Shown one piece after another: positions 12,400 to 20,760 of a stretch of 64,000 bases of DNA (its first letter is position 1; the number at the start of each line of letters is the position of its first letter). The translations under genes were made by a program, and so were the position numbers. Source of the DNA: Hordeum vulgare subsp. vulgare. Taxonomy: Eukaryota > Streptophyta > Magnoliopsida > Poales > Poaceae. The notes beneath the pieces are model-generated. The model saw nothing but the letters and a program-made list of their open reading frames with translations, made no database searches and was not told where the DNA came from. The DNA lies in NCBI RefSeq assembly GCF_904849725.1, contig NC_058521.1:558516176-558580175 (forward strand), written 5' to 3'.

Positions 12400-12678
12400 C
12401 TAATACCCCCCGATACTATCCATAGTTTCATCAAAATAAGGAACCAACTCAACAAAAACAGAATCTATTAACAGCAGACCAGTCTGTAGCAATCTGTATA
12501 CTTCATATACTTCTCTTATTTCAGAAAATCTGCAAAAATTACGAAAGTCTGAAGAATTTTCATAGAAATCAGGAGCAAAAAGAATCAACTCAAAAGCTCT
12601 TACAGAAAAAAAATGAAAATTCTTTTTGTGAGCAGAAAGTTTCTGTCTTTTCCAGCATGACCAAACGATCATCCCCAA
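12400..12678 (-). CDS. Conserved small ORF (WSCWKRQK type) in element A
   Basis: A 92-codon ORF beginning MGMIVWSCWKRQKLSAH. Element C carries a 97-codon counterpart (23232-23525). By eye they differ at some tens of bases over about 270, yet share one frame without indels until the last few codons. Shared pieces include KNFHFF, LQTGL, DSVFV and YFDETMD. No known domain is recognised. It lies between the gag-pro ORF and the 3' LTR, in what would normally be called non-coding. It could be a small protein, or an RNA element whose frame stays open by chance. The start is shared by both copies. Confidence 0.4.
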   Translation of the reverse strand: MGMIVWSCWKRQKLSAHKKNFHFFSVRAFELILFAPDFYENSSDFRNFCRFSEIREVYEVYRLLQTGLLLIDSVFVELVPYFDETMDSIGGY

Positions 12679-12855
12679 GACTAATCATAACGGTTTCACT
12701 TGGCACAAATGCAAAAGAAACATAAAAAACACAATCATAACAGAATTATGAAAGTGTGGAAAACACAAAACAGAAAGAAAAAGGATAGATTCGTTGGGTT
12801 GCCTCCCAACAAGCGCTGTTGTTTAACGCCCTTAGCTAGGCATAAGGTGATCGAA

Positions 12856-13986
12856 TCACGTATAGTCATCTTTGGTCCTCAAACCATAACTAGCCCTCGT
12901 CATAGATTCGTAAGGCAATCTTATTTTATTTCTAGGAAAATGCTCCATGCCCTTCTTTAGAGGAAATTGAAATCTAATATTCCCTTCCTTCATATCGATG
13001 ATAGCACCAATAGTCCTTAGGAAAGGTCTACCAAGAATAATGGGACATGAAGGATTGCAATCCATGTCAAGTACAATAAAATCCACGGGTACATAGTTCT
13101 TATTTGCAACAATAAGAACATCATCGATCCTTCCCATGGGTTTCTTAACAGTAGAATCCGCAAGATGCAAATTAAGAGAACACTCTTCAATCTCATGAAA
13201 ACCAAGAATATCACATAAATACTTTGAAATCGCGGAAACACTAGCACCCAAATCACACAAAGCATTGCATTCATAGTTTTTGATCTTGATTTTGATAGTA
13301 GGTTCCCACTCATCATGAAGTTTTCTAGGTATAGAGACTTCTAATTCGAGTTTCTCTTCAAGAGATTTCATCATAGAATCTACGATATGAGCGGTAAAGG
13401 CTTTGCTTTGGCTATAAGCATGTGGAGAGTTTGCAATGGATTGCATCAAGGAAATGCATTCAAACAAGGAGCAACTATCATAATTGAATTCCTTGAAATC
13501 CAAAGTGAGAGTTTCATTACTACCCAATATTTTGATTTCTTCTACTCCACTCTCCACACCTTTATCATCAAGATAGGTGGACTCCGAATCATTGGAGCGT
13601 TTTTCAACCAAAGTGGATTCATATCCAGCCCCTTCATCAATAGGTTTGACACGCGAAAACAAAGATTCAAGAGGAGTCACACCAAGCACTTTAAGATCTT
13701 CGTGATTTGCATCACAAATTTCAGGTTTAGCTGCCATCTTATTGACTAAGGTAGCCTGCTTGTCAGAAATTTGGCCCGCCAATTTTTCAAGGTGAGCAAG
13801 CTGAGAATTTAGTGCAAGGAATTCTTTGGCCATTTCATCAACTTCTTTATTCAAACAGGCCATAAAAGAATTTTGCTCTTTTAATTCCCTACAGAAGTAA
13901 CTATTTTGGTCAAACTGAGAAGACATGAAACCTTTGACACTAGTTTCAATCTCTTCCAACCTTCTAAAATAGTTTGATTTTGCCAT
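12856..13986 (-). CDS. Gag-tail/retropepsin protein of element A (intact, 376 codons)
   Basis: Start ATG 13986 is chosen because it opens MAKSNYFRRLEEIE after the leader. An upstream in-frame ATG at 14205 lies inside the primer site and is unlikely to be used. Residues about 1-75 look like the coiled-coil C-terminal part of Athila gag (KEVDEMAKEFLALNSQLAHL). A linker follows, then an aspartic protease from about residue 235 with catalytic CDLGASVSAI and the later hydrophobic motif PIILGRPFL. The main capsid part of gag, RT and integrase are absent. The frame has no internal stop. By analogy the enzyme would cleave gag in virus-like particles. Its survival without pol suggests use in trans or recent loss of function. 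Element K carries a related protease (CDLGAGVSVMP). Confidence 0.85.
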   Translation of the reverse strand: MAKSNYFRRLEEIETSVKGFMSSQFDQNSYFCRELKEQNSFMACLNKEVDEMAKEFLALNSQLAHLEKLAGQISDKQATLVNKMAAKPEICDANHEDLKVLGVTPLESLFSRVKPIDEGAGYESTLVEKRSNDSESTYLDDKGVESGVEEIKILGSNETLTLDFKEFNYDSCSLFECISLMQSIANSPHAYSQSKAFTAHIVDSMMKSLEEKLELEVSIPRKLHDEWEPTIKIKIKNYECNALCDLGASVSAISKYLCDILGFHEIEECSLNLHLADSTVKKPMGRIDDVLIVANKNYVPVDFIVLDMDCNPSCPIILGRPFLRTIGAIIDMKEGNIRFQFPLKKGMEHFPRNKIRLPYESMTRASYGLRTKDDYT

Positions 13987-14195
13987 GAGGAAAGGTCTCT
14001 CACGAACAAGCCCAAGAGCAAGCGAGGAAAAGGGCAAAGGAAAACGGCAAAAGTCAAAAGAAAACGGCAAAGGAGAAAGGCAAAAAGGCAAATGTGAAGT
14101 GGGGGAGAGGAAAACGAGAGTCAACTGGCAAAAAAGGTAAATGCAAGAGATGAGTTTGTGACACCTACTTGGATAGATCTTGACTTCATCTATCC
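13987..14195 (-). other. Leader of element A with reiterated TTTGCC motifs
   Basis: On the sense strand the leader is pyrimidine-rich with repeats of TTTGCC and CTTTTGCCGTTTTC-like units. Elements B (about 18340-18450) and C (about 22090-22250) have the same kind of leader although their ORFs differ. Confidence 0.6.
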
Positions 14196-14213
14196 TCCCC
14201 GGCAACGGCGCCA
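14196..14213 (-). promoter_or_regulatory. Primer-binding site of element A (Asp-tRNA type)
   Basis: On the minus strand this reads TGGCGCCGTTGCCGGGGA, the classic Asp-tRNA-type site. A 10-nt spacer separates it from the LTR end GTAGCA (14224-14229). A near copy with the same spacing lies inside the LTR at 14245-14278. Confidence 0.88.
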
Positions 14214-14244
14214 GAAATCCTTGTGCTACTGCGACAACAGACCT

Positions 14245-14278
14245 TCCCTGGCAACGACGCCAGGAATCCTTCTGCTAC
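14245..14278 (-). repeat. Fossil primer-binding-site unit inside the A LTR
   Basis: On the minus strand this is GTAGCA, a 10-nt spacer, then TGGCGTCGTTGCCAGGGA, the same layout as the functional unit 49 bp downstream (GTAGCA, 10 nt, primer site). Confidence 0.75.
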
Positions 14279-14460
14279 GGGCTACGCCTATAGGGACTTC
14301 CTTGGCAAATATGCAAAGGATTTCCCTGCGGCCTTGGAGCCTTGCGTTGGTGTTCCCTTGAAGAGGAAAGGGTGATGTAGCACAGCGGCGGTAAGTATTT
14401 CCCTTAGTTTGAGAACCAAGGTATCGATCCAGTAGGACGATTGCGTCAAGTCACGAGTAC

Positions 14461-15303
14461 CTGCACAAACACAAAGAGCTTGCATCCAATGCTATGAAGG
14501 GGTTGTCAATCCCTTATAGATTGTTTGCAAAGTGAGAACTGAAAGCAAAAAAAGTAAACAAAGCAAAGTAAAAGTAAAAGTGGAGACGATAGTTGTGAAT
14601 AGACCCGGGGGCCGTAGTGTTCACTAGTGGCTTCTCTCATGAAAGGAAGTAGACGGTGGGTGAACGAATTACTGTCGAGCAATTGATAGAACCGCGCAAA
14701 GTCATGACGTCATCTATGGCAATGATCATATCTATAGGCATCACGTCCAAAACAAGTAGACCGATACTTTCTACATCTACTACTATTACTCCACACGTCG
14801 ACCGCTATCCAGCATGCATCTAGTGTATTAAGTTCATAAGAACAGAGTAACGCCTTAAGCAAGATGACATGATGTAGATGGACAATCTCAAATCTATGAT
14901 GAAAGCCCATCTTGTTACCCTTGATGGCAACAACATGATGCGTGCCTTGCTGCCCCTTCTGTCACTGGGAAAGGTCACCACGCGGTATGAACCCAAAACC
15001 AAGCACTTCTCCCATTGCAAGAATCATAGATGTAGTTGGCCAAACAAAACCCAAGACTCGGAGAGACTTACAAGGATATCAAATCATGCATATAAGAAAT
15101 CAGCAAAGACTCAAATATAATTCATAGATAATCTGATCACAAATCCAAAATTCATTGCATCTCGACAAACACACCGGCAAAGAGGATTACATCGGATAGA
15201 TCTCCATGAAGATCATGGAGAACTTTGTATTGAAGATCCAAGAGAGAGAAGAAGCCATCTAGCTACTAACTACGGACCCGTAGGTCTGAAGTGGACTACT
15301 CAC
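14461..15303 (-). other. Putative intron inside the A LTR
   Basis: On the minus strand the donor is CTC|GTGAGTAG (15303) and the acceptor TTTGTGTTTGTGCAG (ending 14461), giving 843 nt. B, C (3' LTR) and M show the same pair at 838-840 nt, and D has a 929-nt version. The TATA-like motif lies about 170 nt upstream of the donor. Confidence 0.5.
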
Positions 15304-15470
15304 GAGTCATTGGAGGGGCGATGATGTTGATGTAGAAGTCCTACAGCTCCAAAGTCCCCTCCGGCAGGGCACCGGGAAGGGTCTCCAGATGAGATCTCGC
15401 GGAAACGGAAGCTTGCGGCGGCGGAAAAGTGTTTTCGTGGATGCCCTGATTTTTTCTATGATTTTAGGGA

Positions 15471-15477
15471 ATTTATA
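15471..15477 (-). promoter_or_regulatory. TATA-like motif of A 5' LTR
   Basis: On the minus strand this reads TATAAAT in the context GGCCTATAAATTCCC, upstream of the first-exon-like region. Confidence 0.6.
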
Positions 15478-15830
15478 GGCCAAAGAGCTAGGGCAGGGGA
15501 GCGCCCGGGAGGCGACAAGCCTGGTTGCCGCCCCCTAGGCCGCGGCAACAGGGCTTGTGGGCTCCCTGTGGGCCTCCTGCCTTGGCCCTCAAGTCCCCCG
15601 ATCTTCTTCTGTTCTGAAAAAAAATATTTTGGGGATTTTATTCCGTTTGGACTCCGTTCCAAAATCAGATCTGAAAAGAGCCAAAAACACAGAAAAAACA
15701 GGAACTGGCACTTGGCACTGAATTAATAAGTTAGTCCCAAAAAAGATATAAAAGGTATATAGAACATCCAAAGTTGACAAGATAACAGCGTGAAACCATC
15801 AAAAATTATAGATACGTTTGATACGTATCA

Positions 15831-16100
15831 GAGGCCTCCAGCCTTCTTGTGATGATCGTTGGTCTTATTTTGGTCCAGAAAAAACACAAAAACGTTTTAG
15901 GGCAATTGGACCTCATTTGGTATGGAAAACCTGCAAAGTGAGAAACACGCAGAAAACAACAACTGGCACTAGGCACTGGGTCAATAGGTTAGCGCTCAAA
16001 AATAATATAAAATGGTAAATAAATACCCCAAAAGTATTCTAAAATGATAATATATCAACATGGAACAATAAAAAAGTATAGATACGCTGGAGACGTATCA
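15831..16100 (-). repeat. Element O: LTR remnant hosting element A
   Basis: The last 270 bp of a minus-strand LTR. On the minus strand it begins TGATACGTCTCCAGCGTATC at 16100, followed by CTATAC and the usual LTR body of this group (CCAGTGCC, TTTTTTCTGG-like stretches). It stops where A begins. Its remainder must lie beyond the left edge of the window. Confidence 0.75.
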
Positions 16101-16413
16101 GCGTGCAGCTGAAAAGCACCCACAAGGGTGACAGAGATACTACCGTATTTGAAATGGGCCGGTGTGAGGTTGCGTGCAAGTGAAAAGCGCCCTCAAGGGT
16201 GACGGAGATGCTATCGTATTCGAAAGGGGGCGGAGTGAGGTTGTGTGCAGCTGACAAGCGCCCTCAAGGGTGACGGAGATGTTACCGTATTCGAAACGGG
16301 GCAGCATGAGGTTGTGTGCAGCTTAAAAGGGCCCTCAAGGGTGACAGAGATGTTGTTGTGTTTGACACGGGTTAGCCTGAGGTTAGGGCAGCTGAAAAGC
16401 GCCCTCATGTCAA
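16101..16413. repeat. Tandem repeat, 71-bp period, about 4.3 copies
   Basis: Copies of a GTGCAGCTGAAAAGCGCCCT unit begin at 16101, 16172, 16243, 16314 and 16385, an exact 71-bp spacing each time. Each unit carries CAAGGGTGACRGAGAT and then a CGTATTYGAAA or degenerate equivalent. Because 71 is not a multiple of 3, any ORF through it changes frame at each copy, so a coding role is unlikely. Confidence 0.85.
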
Positions 16414-16699
16414 AAGTTCTGCCATATTTGAGCATGGGGCTCCCGCCAGTGCTTAGCATGGGGCTTCCACACAAGTGGGTAGGAGATTCCCGCCAGCGCA
16501 GAGCATGGGGCTTCCACGAGAGTGGGAAGGGGCCCTCACATGCCAACGGTAGAGTGGGTAGAGATAGCCCCGGTTGGTGATGGGTGTGAGTGGAGATGAA
16601 GGACGGGCCTCACAAGCTTGGTTGTGGCGTTCCCCATGCCGAACGACATGGGTGTGAGTCGAGATGGAGGAGGGACGGGCCTCACGAGGTGAGCCACAC
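16414..16699. repeat. Short imperfect repeats next to the 71-bp array
   Basis: AGCATGGGGCTTCCAC and variants occur three times (about 16432-16515). GGACGGGCCTCAC occurs twice (about 16602 and 16674) with GGTGTGAGT...GAGATG preceding. I recognise no gene. This appears to be unstable sequence that has replaced the continuation of the RT gene of E. Confidence 0.5.
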
Positions 16700-16764
16700 C
16701 GAGGAAGACGAAGTTGACATACATGCGCTTGGCGTCGTGCGGCTTGGGGATGAGGATGGCTTTG
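16700..16764 (-). pseudogene. Reverse transcriptase fragment of element E
   Basis: Read on the minus strand across B (removing B and one ACGAT copy), the frame runs KWIVKAILIPKPHDAKRMYV and on to NFVF. It resembles the start of a Gypsy RT, where a conserved PK...KWRMCVDF segment is expected. After NFVF similarity stops and the repeated sequence begins. The fragment is short, so the assignment rests mainly on its place downstream of the protease of E. The adjoining half is at 19636 onward. Not functional. Confidence 0.5.
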
Positions 16765-16769
16765 ACGAT

Positions 16770-18273
16770 TGATTCGTCTCCAACGTATCTATAATTTTTG
16801 ATGGTTCCATGCTATTATCTTGTCAAACTTTGGATGTTTTGTATGCCTTTTATATCTTTTTTGGGACTAACTTATTAACTCAGTGCCAAGTGCCAGTTCC
16901 TGTTTTTCCGTGTTTTTGACCTTTTTCAGAGGAGAATATTAAACGGAGTCCAAATGGAATAAAACCTCCGAAAATATTTTTTCCGGAATAGAAGATACGC
17001 AGGGAGCTTGAGAACCAAGGCAGAGGGCACCAGGGGAGGCCACAAGCCCCCTAGCCGCGGCCTAGGGGGCCGCGCCTAGCAAGCTTGTGGGCCCCCTCTG
17101 GCTCCTCTGCCCTAGTTCCGCCTATAAATCCCCGAAAAATCCAAAACTACAGGAGAGAGCCACGAAAATACTTTTCCGCCACCGCAAGCTTCTGTCTCCG
17201 CAAGATCCCATCTGGGGCACGTTCTGGTGCCCTGCCGGAGGGGGGGTTCGGACACGAAGGGCTTCTTCATCAACACCATTGCCTCTCCGATGATGAGTGA
17301 GTAGTTCACAATAGACCTTCGAGTCCATAGCTAGTAGCTAGATGGCTTCTTCTCTCTCTTGGATCTTCAATACAAAGTTCTCCATGATCTTCATGGAGAT
17401 CTATCCGATGTAATCTTCTTTTGCGGTGTGTTTGTCGAGATCCGATAAATTGTGGATTTATGATCAGATTTTCTATGAATCTTATTTGAGTTTCTTCTAA
17501 TCTCTTATATGCATGATTTCATATCCTTGTAATTCTCTTCGAGTTGTGGGTTTTGTTTGGCCAACTTGATCTATGATTCTTGCAATGGGAGAAGTGCTTG
17601 GTTTTGGGTTCATACCGTGCGGTGACCTCACCCAGTGACAGAAGGGGTCGCAAGGCACGCATCATGTTGTTGCCATCAAGGGTAAAAAGATGGGGTTTAT
17701 ATCTATTGCATGAATTTATCCCTCTACATCATGTCATCTTGCTTAAGGCATTACTCTGTTTGTCATGAACTCAATACAGTAGATGCATGCTGGATAGCGG
17801 TCTTTGTGTGGAGTAATAGGTTGATGCAGAAAAGTATCGGTCTACTTGTCTCGGACGTGATGCCTATATGTATGATAATTGCCTTAGATATCGTCATGAC
17901 TTTGCGCGGTTCTATCAATTGCTCGACAGTAATTCGTTCACCCACCGTAATATTTGCTATCATGAGAGAAGCCTCTAGTGAACACTATGGCCCCCGGGTC
18001 TACTTCACATCATATTTTTAGCCCTACACTTTTACTTTGTTGCACTTTCCGCCTTCAGATCTCACCTTGCAATCAATCGTGAAGGGATTGACGACCCCTT
18101 TGTAGCGTTGGGTGCAAGTTATCTGTTTTTGCACAGGTATGGTGGAGACTTGGCTTGATACTCCTACTGGATTGATACCTTGGTTCTCAAATTGAGGGAA
18201 ATACTTACTGCTACTGTGTTGCATCACCCTTTCCTCTTCAAGGGAAAAACCAACGCAAGCTCAAGAGGTAGCA
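16770..18273 (+). repeat. 5' LTR of element B
   Basis: It is 1504 bp, from TGATTCGTCTCCAACGTATC to AGGTAGCA. TATAAAT is at 17123-17129. A putative intron runs 17297 (GTGAGT) to 18136 (TTTTTGCACAG). Unlike A and C, no primer-site fossil lies inside its 3' end. Confidence 0.9.
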
Positions 18274-18284
18274 AGAAGAATTTC

Positions 18285-18302
18285 TAGCATCGTTGCCGGG
18301 GA
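18285..18302 (+). promoter_or_regulatory. Primer-binding site of element B (mutated)
   Basis: TAGCATCGTTGCCGGGGA is the Asp-type site with three substitutions. An 11-nt spacer separates it from the LTR end. Confidence 0.75.
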
Positions 18303-18501
18303 GCATCAAGTGAAGCTTATCCAAGTAACCGTCGCAAACTCATCTCTTGCATTTACCTTTTTTGCCTCTCCTTTTCCTCTCCCCCACTTCTGAAAAACAA
18401 AAATTTACAAAAATATTTGCCTTTTTCGTTTGCCTTTCCTTTGCTTGTGTGCTATGTGCCTTCATTATGCTTGCATCTTTGCTTGCTGAAAATCTATTGA
18501 T

Positions 18502-19237
18502 ATGGATCCTCATCCACTTGCTAATCTCTTTAAGAGATCCAATTATGTTGATTCAATTGCTAGTGAGTTGAGTGCACTTGACTATCTTTATGGAGTTTTT
18601 CTTGAGATGCATGAATCTGAAAATCGTGATGAAGAAATTTATGAAGTGATTCATGAGGGCTCCTTGAATGAAAAGCATTATTGCAATGATTTCATTATAA
18701 ATTCTATTAATGACAATCATGCTAAAAATATGCAAACCCTAAGCTTGGGGATGCTAGTTTTGCTATGTCCACTTCTTGTTGCAATAATCATGATTGGGGC
18801 GATGATTTTTCTTATGATCTTGAAAATTTGTTTAAGCCTCATGATGAATATGATATTTGCAATAATATTGAAAGTGGGTTTGGAGAAGTCATGACTTTAG
18901 TTGATGACAATCCCACCATTTTTGAAGAGCGTCAACTTTGCATGCATGTGGATCATGAAAAGAATATCCTATGTGATAGTTATATTGTTGAATTTGAATA
19001 TGATCCCACATGTAATTGTTATGAGAGAGGAAAATATTTTGGTAGAAACTTTCATATCACTAAATCACCTCTCGTTATGTTGAGATTGCTATTGTCTCTT
19101 TCTTCTTCCTTGCATTTGGTCGTTATTGCTTGTCTTGATATTTTTTCTTACTATAAAATCCCTATGCATAGGAAGTATGTTAGACTTAGATGTGATTTTC
19201 ACATGCTTTATGATGCTCTCGTTGTGCTTCAATTCTT
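18502..19237 (+). pseudogene. HVDH/PMHRK-type retrotransposon protein, frameshifted (element B)
   Basis: The protein starts MDPHPLANLFKRSNYVDSIA and is collinear with the ORF of element C. Near 18738 one A is missing from a CAAAACC run, so the frame moves from the one starting at 18502 to the one running through 18765-19244. Past the shift the conserved block is present: RQLCMHVDHEKNILCDSYIV, then a YERGKY motif, a hydrophobic stretch near LLLSLSSSLHLVVIACLD, and PMHRKYVRLRC. The 3' end is lost at the deletion junction (about 19236), so the usual ending RASLNA is absent. No known domain is recognised. Function unknown. Confidence 0.75.
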
Positions 19238-19630
19238 GCCTTAGATATCGTCATGACTTTGCGCGGTTCTATCAATTGCTCGACAGTAATTCGTTCACCC
19301 ACCGTAATATTTGCTATCATGAGAGAAGCCTCTAGTGAACACTATGGCCCCGGGGTCTACTTCACATCATATTTTCAGCCCTACACTTTTACATTGTTGC
19401 ACTTTCCCCCTTCGGATCTCACCTTGCAATCACTCATGCAGGGATTGACAACCCCTTTGTAGCGTTGGGTGCAAGTTTGCTGTTTTTGCGCAGGTACGGT
19501 GGAGACTTGGCTTGATACTCCTACTGGATTGATACCTTGGTTCTCAAACTAAGGGAAATACTTACTGTTACTGTGCTGCATCACCCTTTCCTCTTCAAGG
19601 GAAAAACCAACGCAAGCTCAAGAGGTAGCA
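19236..19630 (+). repeat. 3' LTR fragment of element B
   Basis: The last ~395 bp of the LTR, matching 17879-18273 closely and ending AGAGGTAGCA before the ACGAT duplicate. The junction shares TTG between ORF sequence (as in C) and LTR sequence, consistent with deletion by illegitimate recombination. Confidence 0.9.
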
Positions 19631-20397
19631 ACGATCCACTTGGGGTTGGGGGCCTCCTGGACAATTTATGTGCCTTGGAGCCGGCTGATGGGCCGCGCGC
19701 GTGCCCCAGGGCGAGACTTGGTTGTGCTTGATCACCCCCTTCAGCAGGCCGGGAGTGCATGGTTCCCTCCATGACAGTGCACTAGGCCTGCCTAGAGGGG
19801 GCAACGAGCGCACCTTCCAATTTGAGGGAGGGGCACCGGCTCTCTCCTAGGGGAGCAAAGGCTTCTTCTTCACGGGCACCCCCTCACGAGGCCCAGACTC
19901 GTCCTTGTCGGTGGGGTATGCCACAAAAGAAGCCTTGTAGGCGTGCCAGAGGGTATGCACCGCGTCCTTCTCGTCGCAACGGGCAGTGATGGTACCGCCG
20001 TAGCCGGGCATCTTGACGAGGTCGTAGTCATGGTGGGTCACAACCATGAACTCTGTGTGGTAGTTCTCGTGCGCCGGGTAGCCCAAAATGGCATTGTAGG
20101 GCAGGCCGATGTGGCCACGTCGAAGTCAATGAACTCTGTGTGGTAGTTCTCGTGCGTGTCGAAGGTGACGGGAAGGCATACCTGCCCCAAGGGAACAGTG
20201 GAACCGTTGGTGACACCGGAGAAAGGCCTCGTGGGCATCAGGTGCTCGTAGGGCACTTGGAGCATCTCAAAGGTCACCATAGAGAGCACGTTGAGCCATG
20301 CCCCGCCATCGATGAGCGTCTTGGTGAAGGTCACGTTGTAGATAGCGGGAGTGCACAACATGGGGATGGTACCCACGGTCTTCGTGGTCCTGGGGTG
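19631..20397 (-). pseudogene. Protease region and pro-RT linker of element E (Tat-type Gypsy)
   Basis: On the minus strand the reading frame continues across C from 27383. FNASDHP is followed by RTTKTVGTIPMLCTP and then the aspartic protease core TLIDGGAWLNVLS (the usual DGGS/DGGA site). After it come MPTRPFSGVTNGS and LGQVCLPVTF, then the HENYHTEF and MVVTHHDYDLVKMPG segments typical of Tat/Retand pol. A 1-nt loss near 20115 shifts the frame, and a 28-nt segment is duplicated (20046-20073 and 20129-20156). Left of 19850 the frame decays. The host element is GC-rich compared with the elements inserted in it. Non-functional. Confidence 0.8.
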
Positions 20398-20752
20398 TGA
20401 TACGTCTCAAACGTATCTATAATTTTTGATGGTTTCATGTTGTTATCTTGTCATCTTTGAATGTTTTATGTACCTTTTATATCTTTTTTGGGACTAACTT
20501 ATTAATTCAGTGCCAAGTGCTAGTTCCTGTTTTTTCTGTGTTTTTGGCTCTTTTCATATCTGATTTTGGAACGGAGTCCAAACGGAATAAAATCCCCAAA
20601 ATAAATTTTTCCCGAACGGAAGAAGATCAGGGGGCTTGTGGGCCAAGCCAAGAGAGCTACAGGGAGCCCACAAGCCGTGTAGCCGCCACCAGGGGGCGGC
20701 GGCTAGCAGGCTTGTAGCCTCCCTGGCGCCCCCCTGACCTAGCTCCTTCGCC

Positions 20753-20760
20753 TATATATT
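20753..20760 (+). promoter_or_regulatory. TATA box of C 5' LTR
   Basis: TATATATT in the context TTCGCCTATATATTCCC, at the same place as in the 3' LTR (about 26091-26098) and in M. Confidence 0.65.

Larger units (their letters stand above)
11647..12855 (-). other. 3' non-coding region of element A, second part
   Basis: It resumes element A to the right of I and matches C from about 23050 to 24290 in reverse. It contains a small ORF shared with C (12400-12678) and PPT-like GGGGATGC motifs with inverted partners (12137-12200). Confidence 0.7.
1..15830 (-). mobile_element. Element A: non-autonomous Athila-type Gypsy LTR retrotransposon, interrupted by Copia element I
   Basis: On the minus strand the order is 5' LTR (14224-15830), Asp-type primer site, leader, gag-tail/protease ORF, long 3' non-coding region, polypurine tract, 3' LTR (1-1372, cut by the window edge). 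Copia I (2854-11641) splits the 3' non-coding region. Sequence on the two sides of I rejoins into a stretch that matches element C at about 24180-24330, which confirms the interruption. Without I the internal region is about 4.1 kb. There is no reverse transcriptase or integrase, so mobility must have depended on proteins from another element. The left target-site copy lies outside the window. Confidence 0.9.
14224..15830 (-). repeat. 5' LTR of element A
   Basis: It is 1607 bp. The minus-strand start is TGATACGTATCAAACGTATC at 15811-15830 and the end is GTAGCA at 14224-14229. It contains a TATA-like motif at 15471-15477, a putative intron (14461-15303) and a fossil primer-site copy (14245-14262). 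The host sequence to its right is the LTR of O. Confidence 0.92.
16770..19630 (+). mobile_element. Element B: deleted Athila-type LTR retrotransposon
   Basis: 5' LTR 16770-18273, primer site, leader, a frameshifted HVDH/PMHRK-type ORF, then a direct jump into the last ~395 bp of the 3' LTR. The target-site duplication ACGAT is at 16765-16769 and 19631-19635. Everything from the end of the ORF to position ~1105 of the 3' LTR is missing, polypurine tract included. LTR sequence places it with A, C and M. Confidence 0.92.

Noticed and set aside
14196..14213. tRNA-like sequence
   Set aside because: This and similar sites match only the 3' end of Asp-tRNA in complement, as primer sites do; no cloverleaf or anticodon arm is present.
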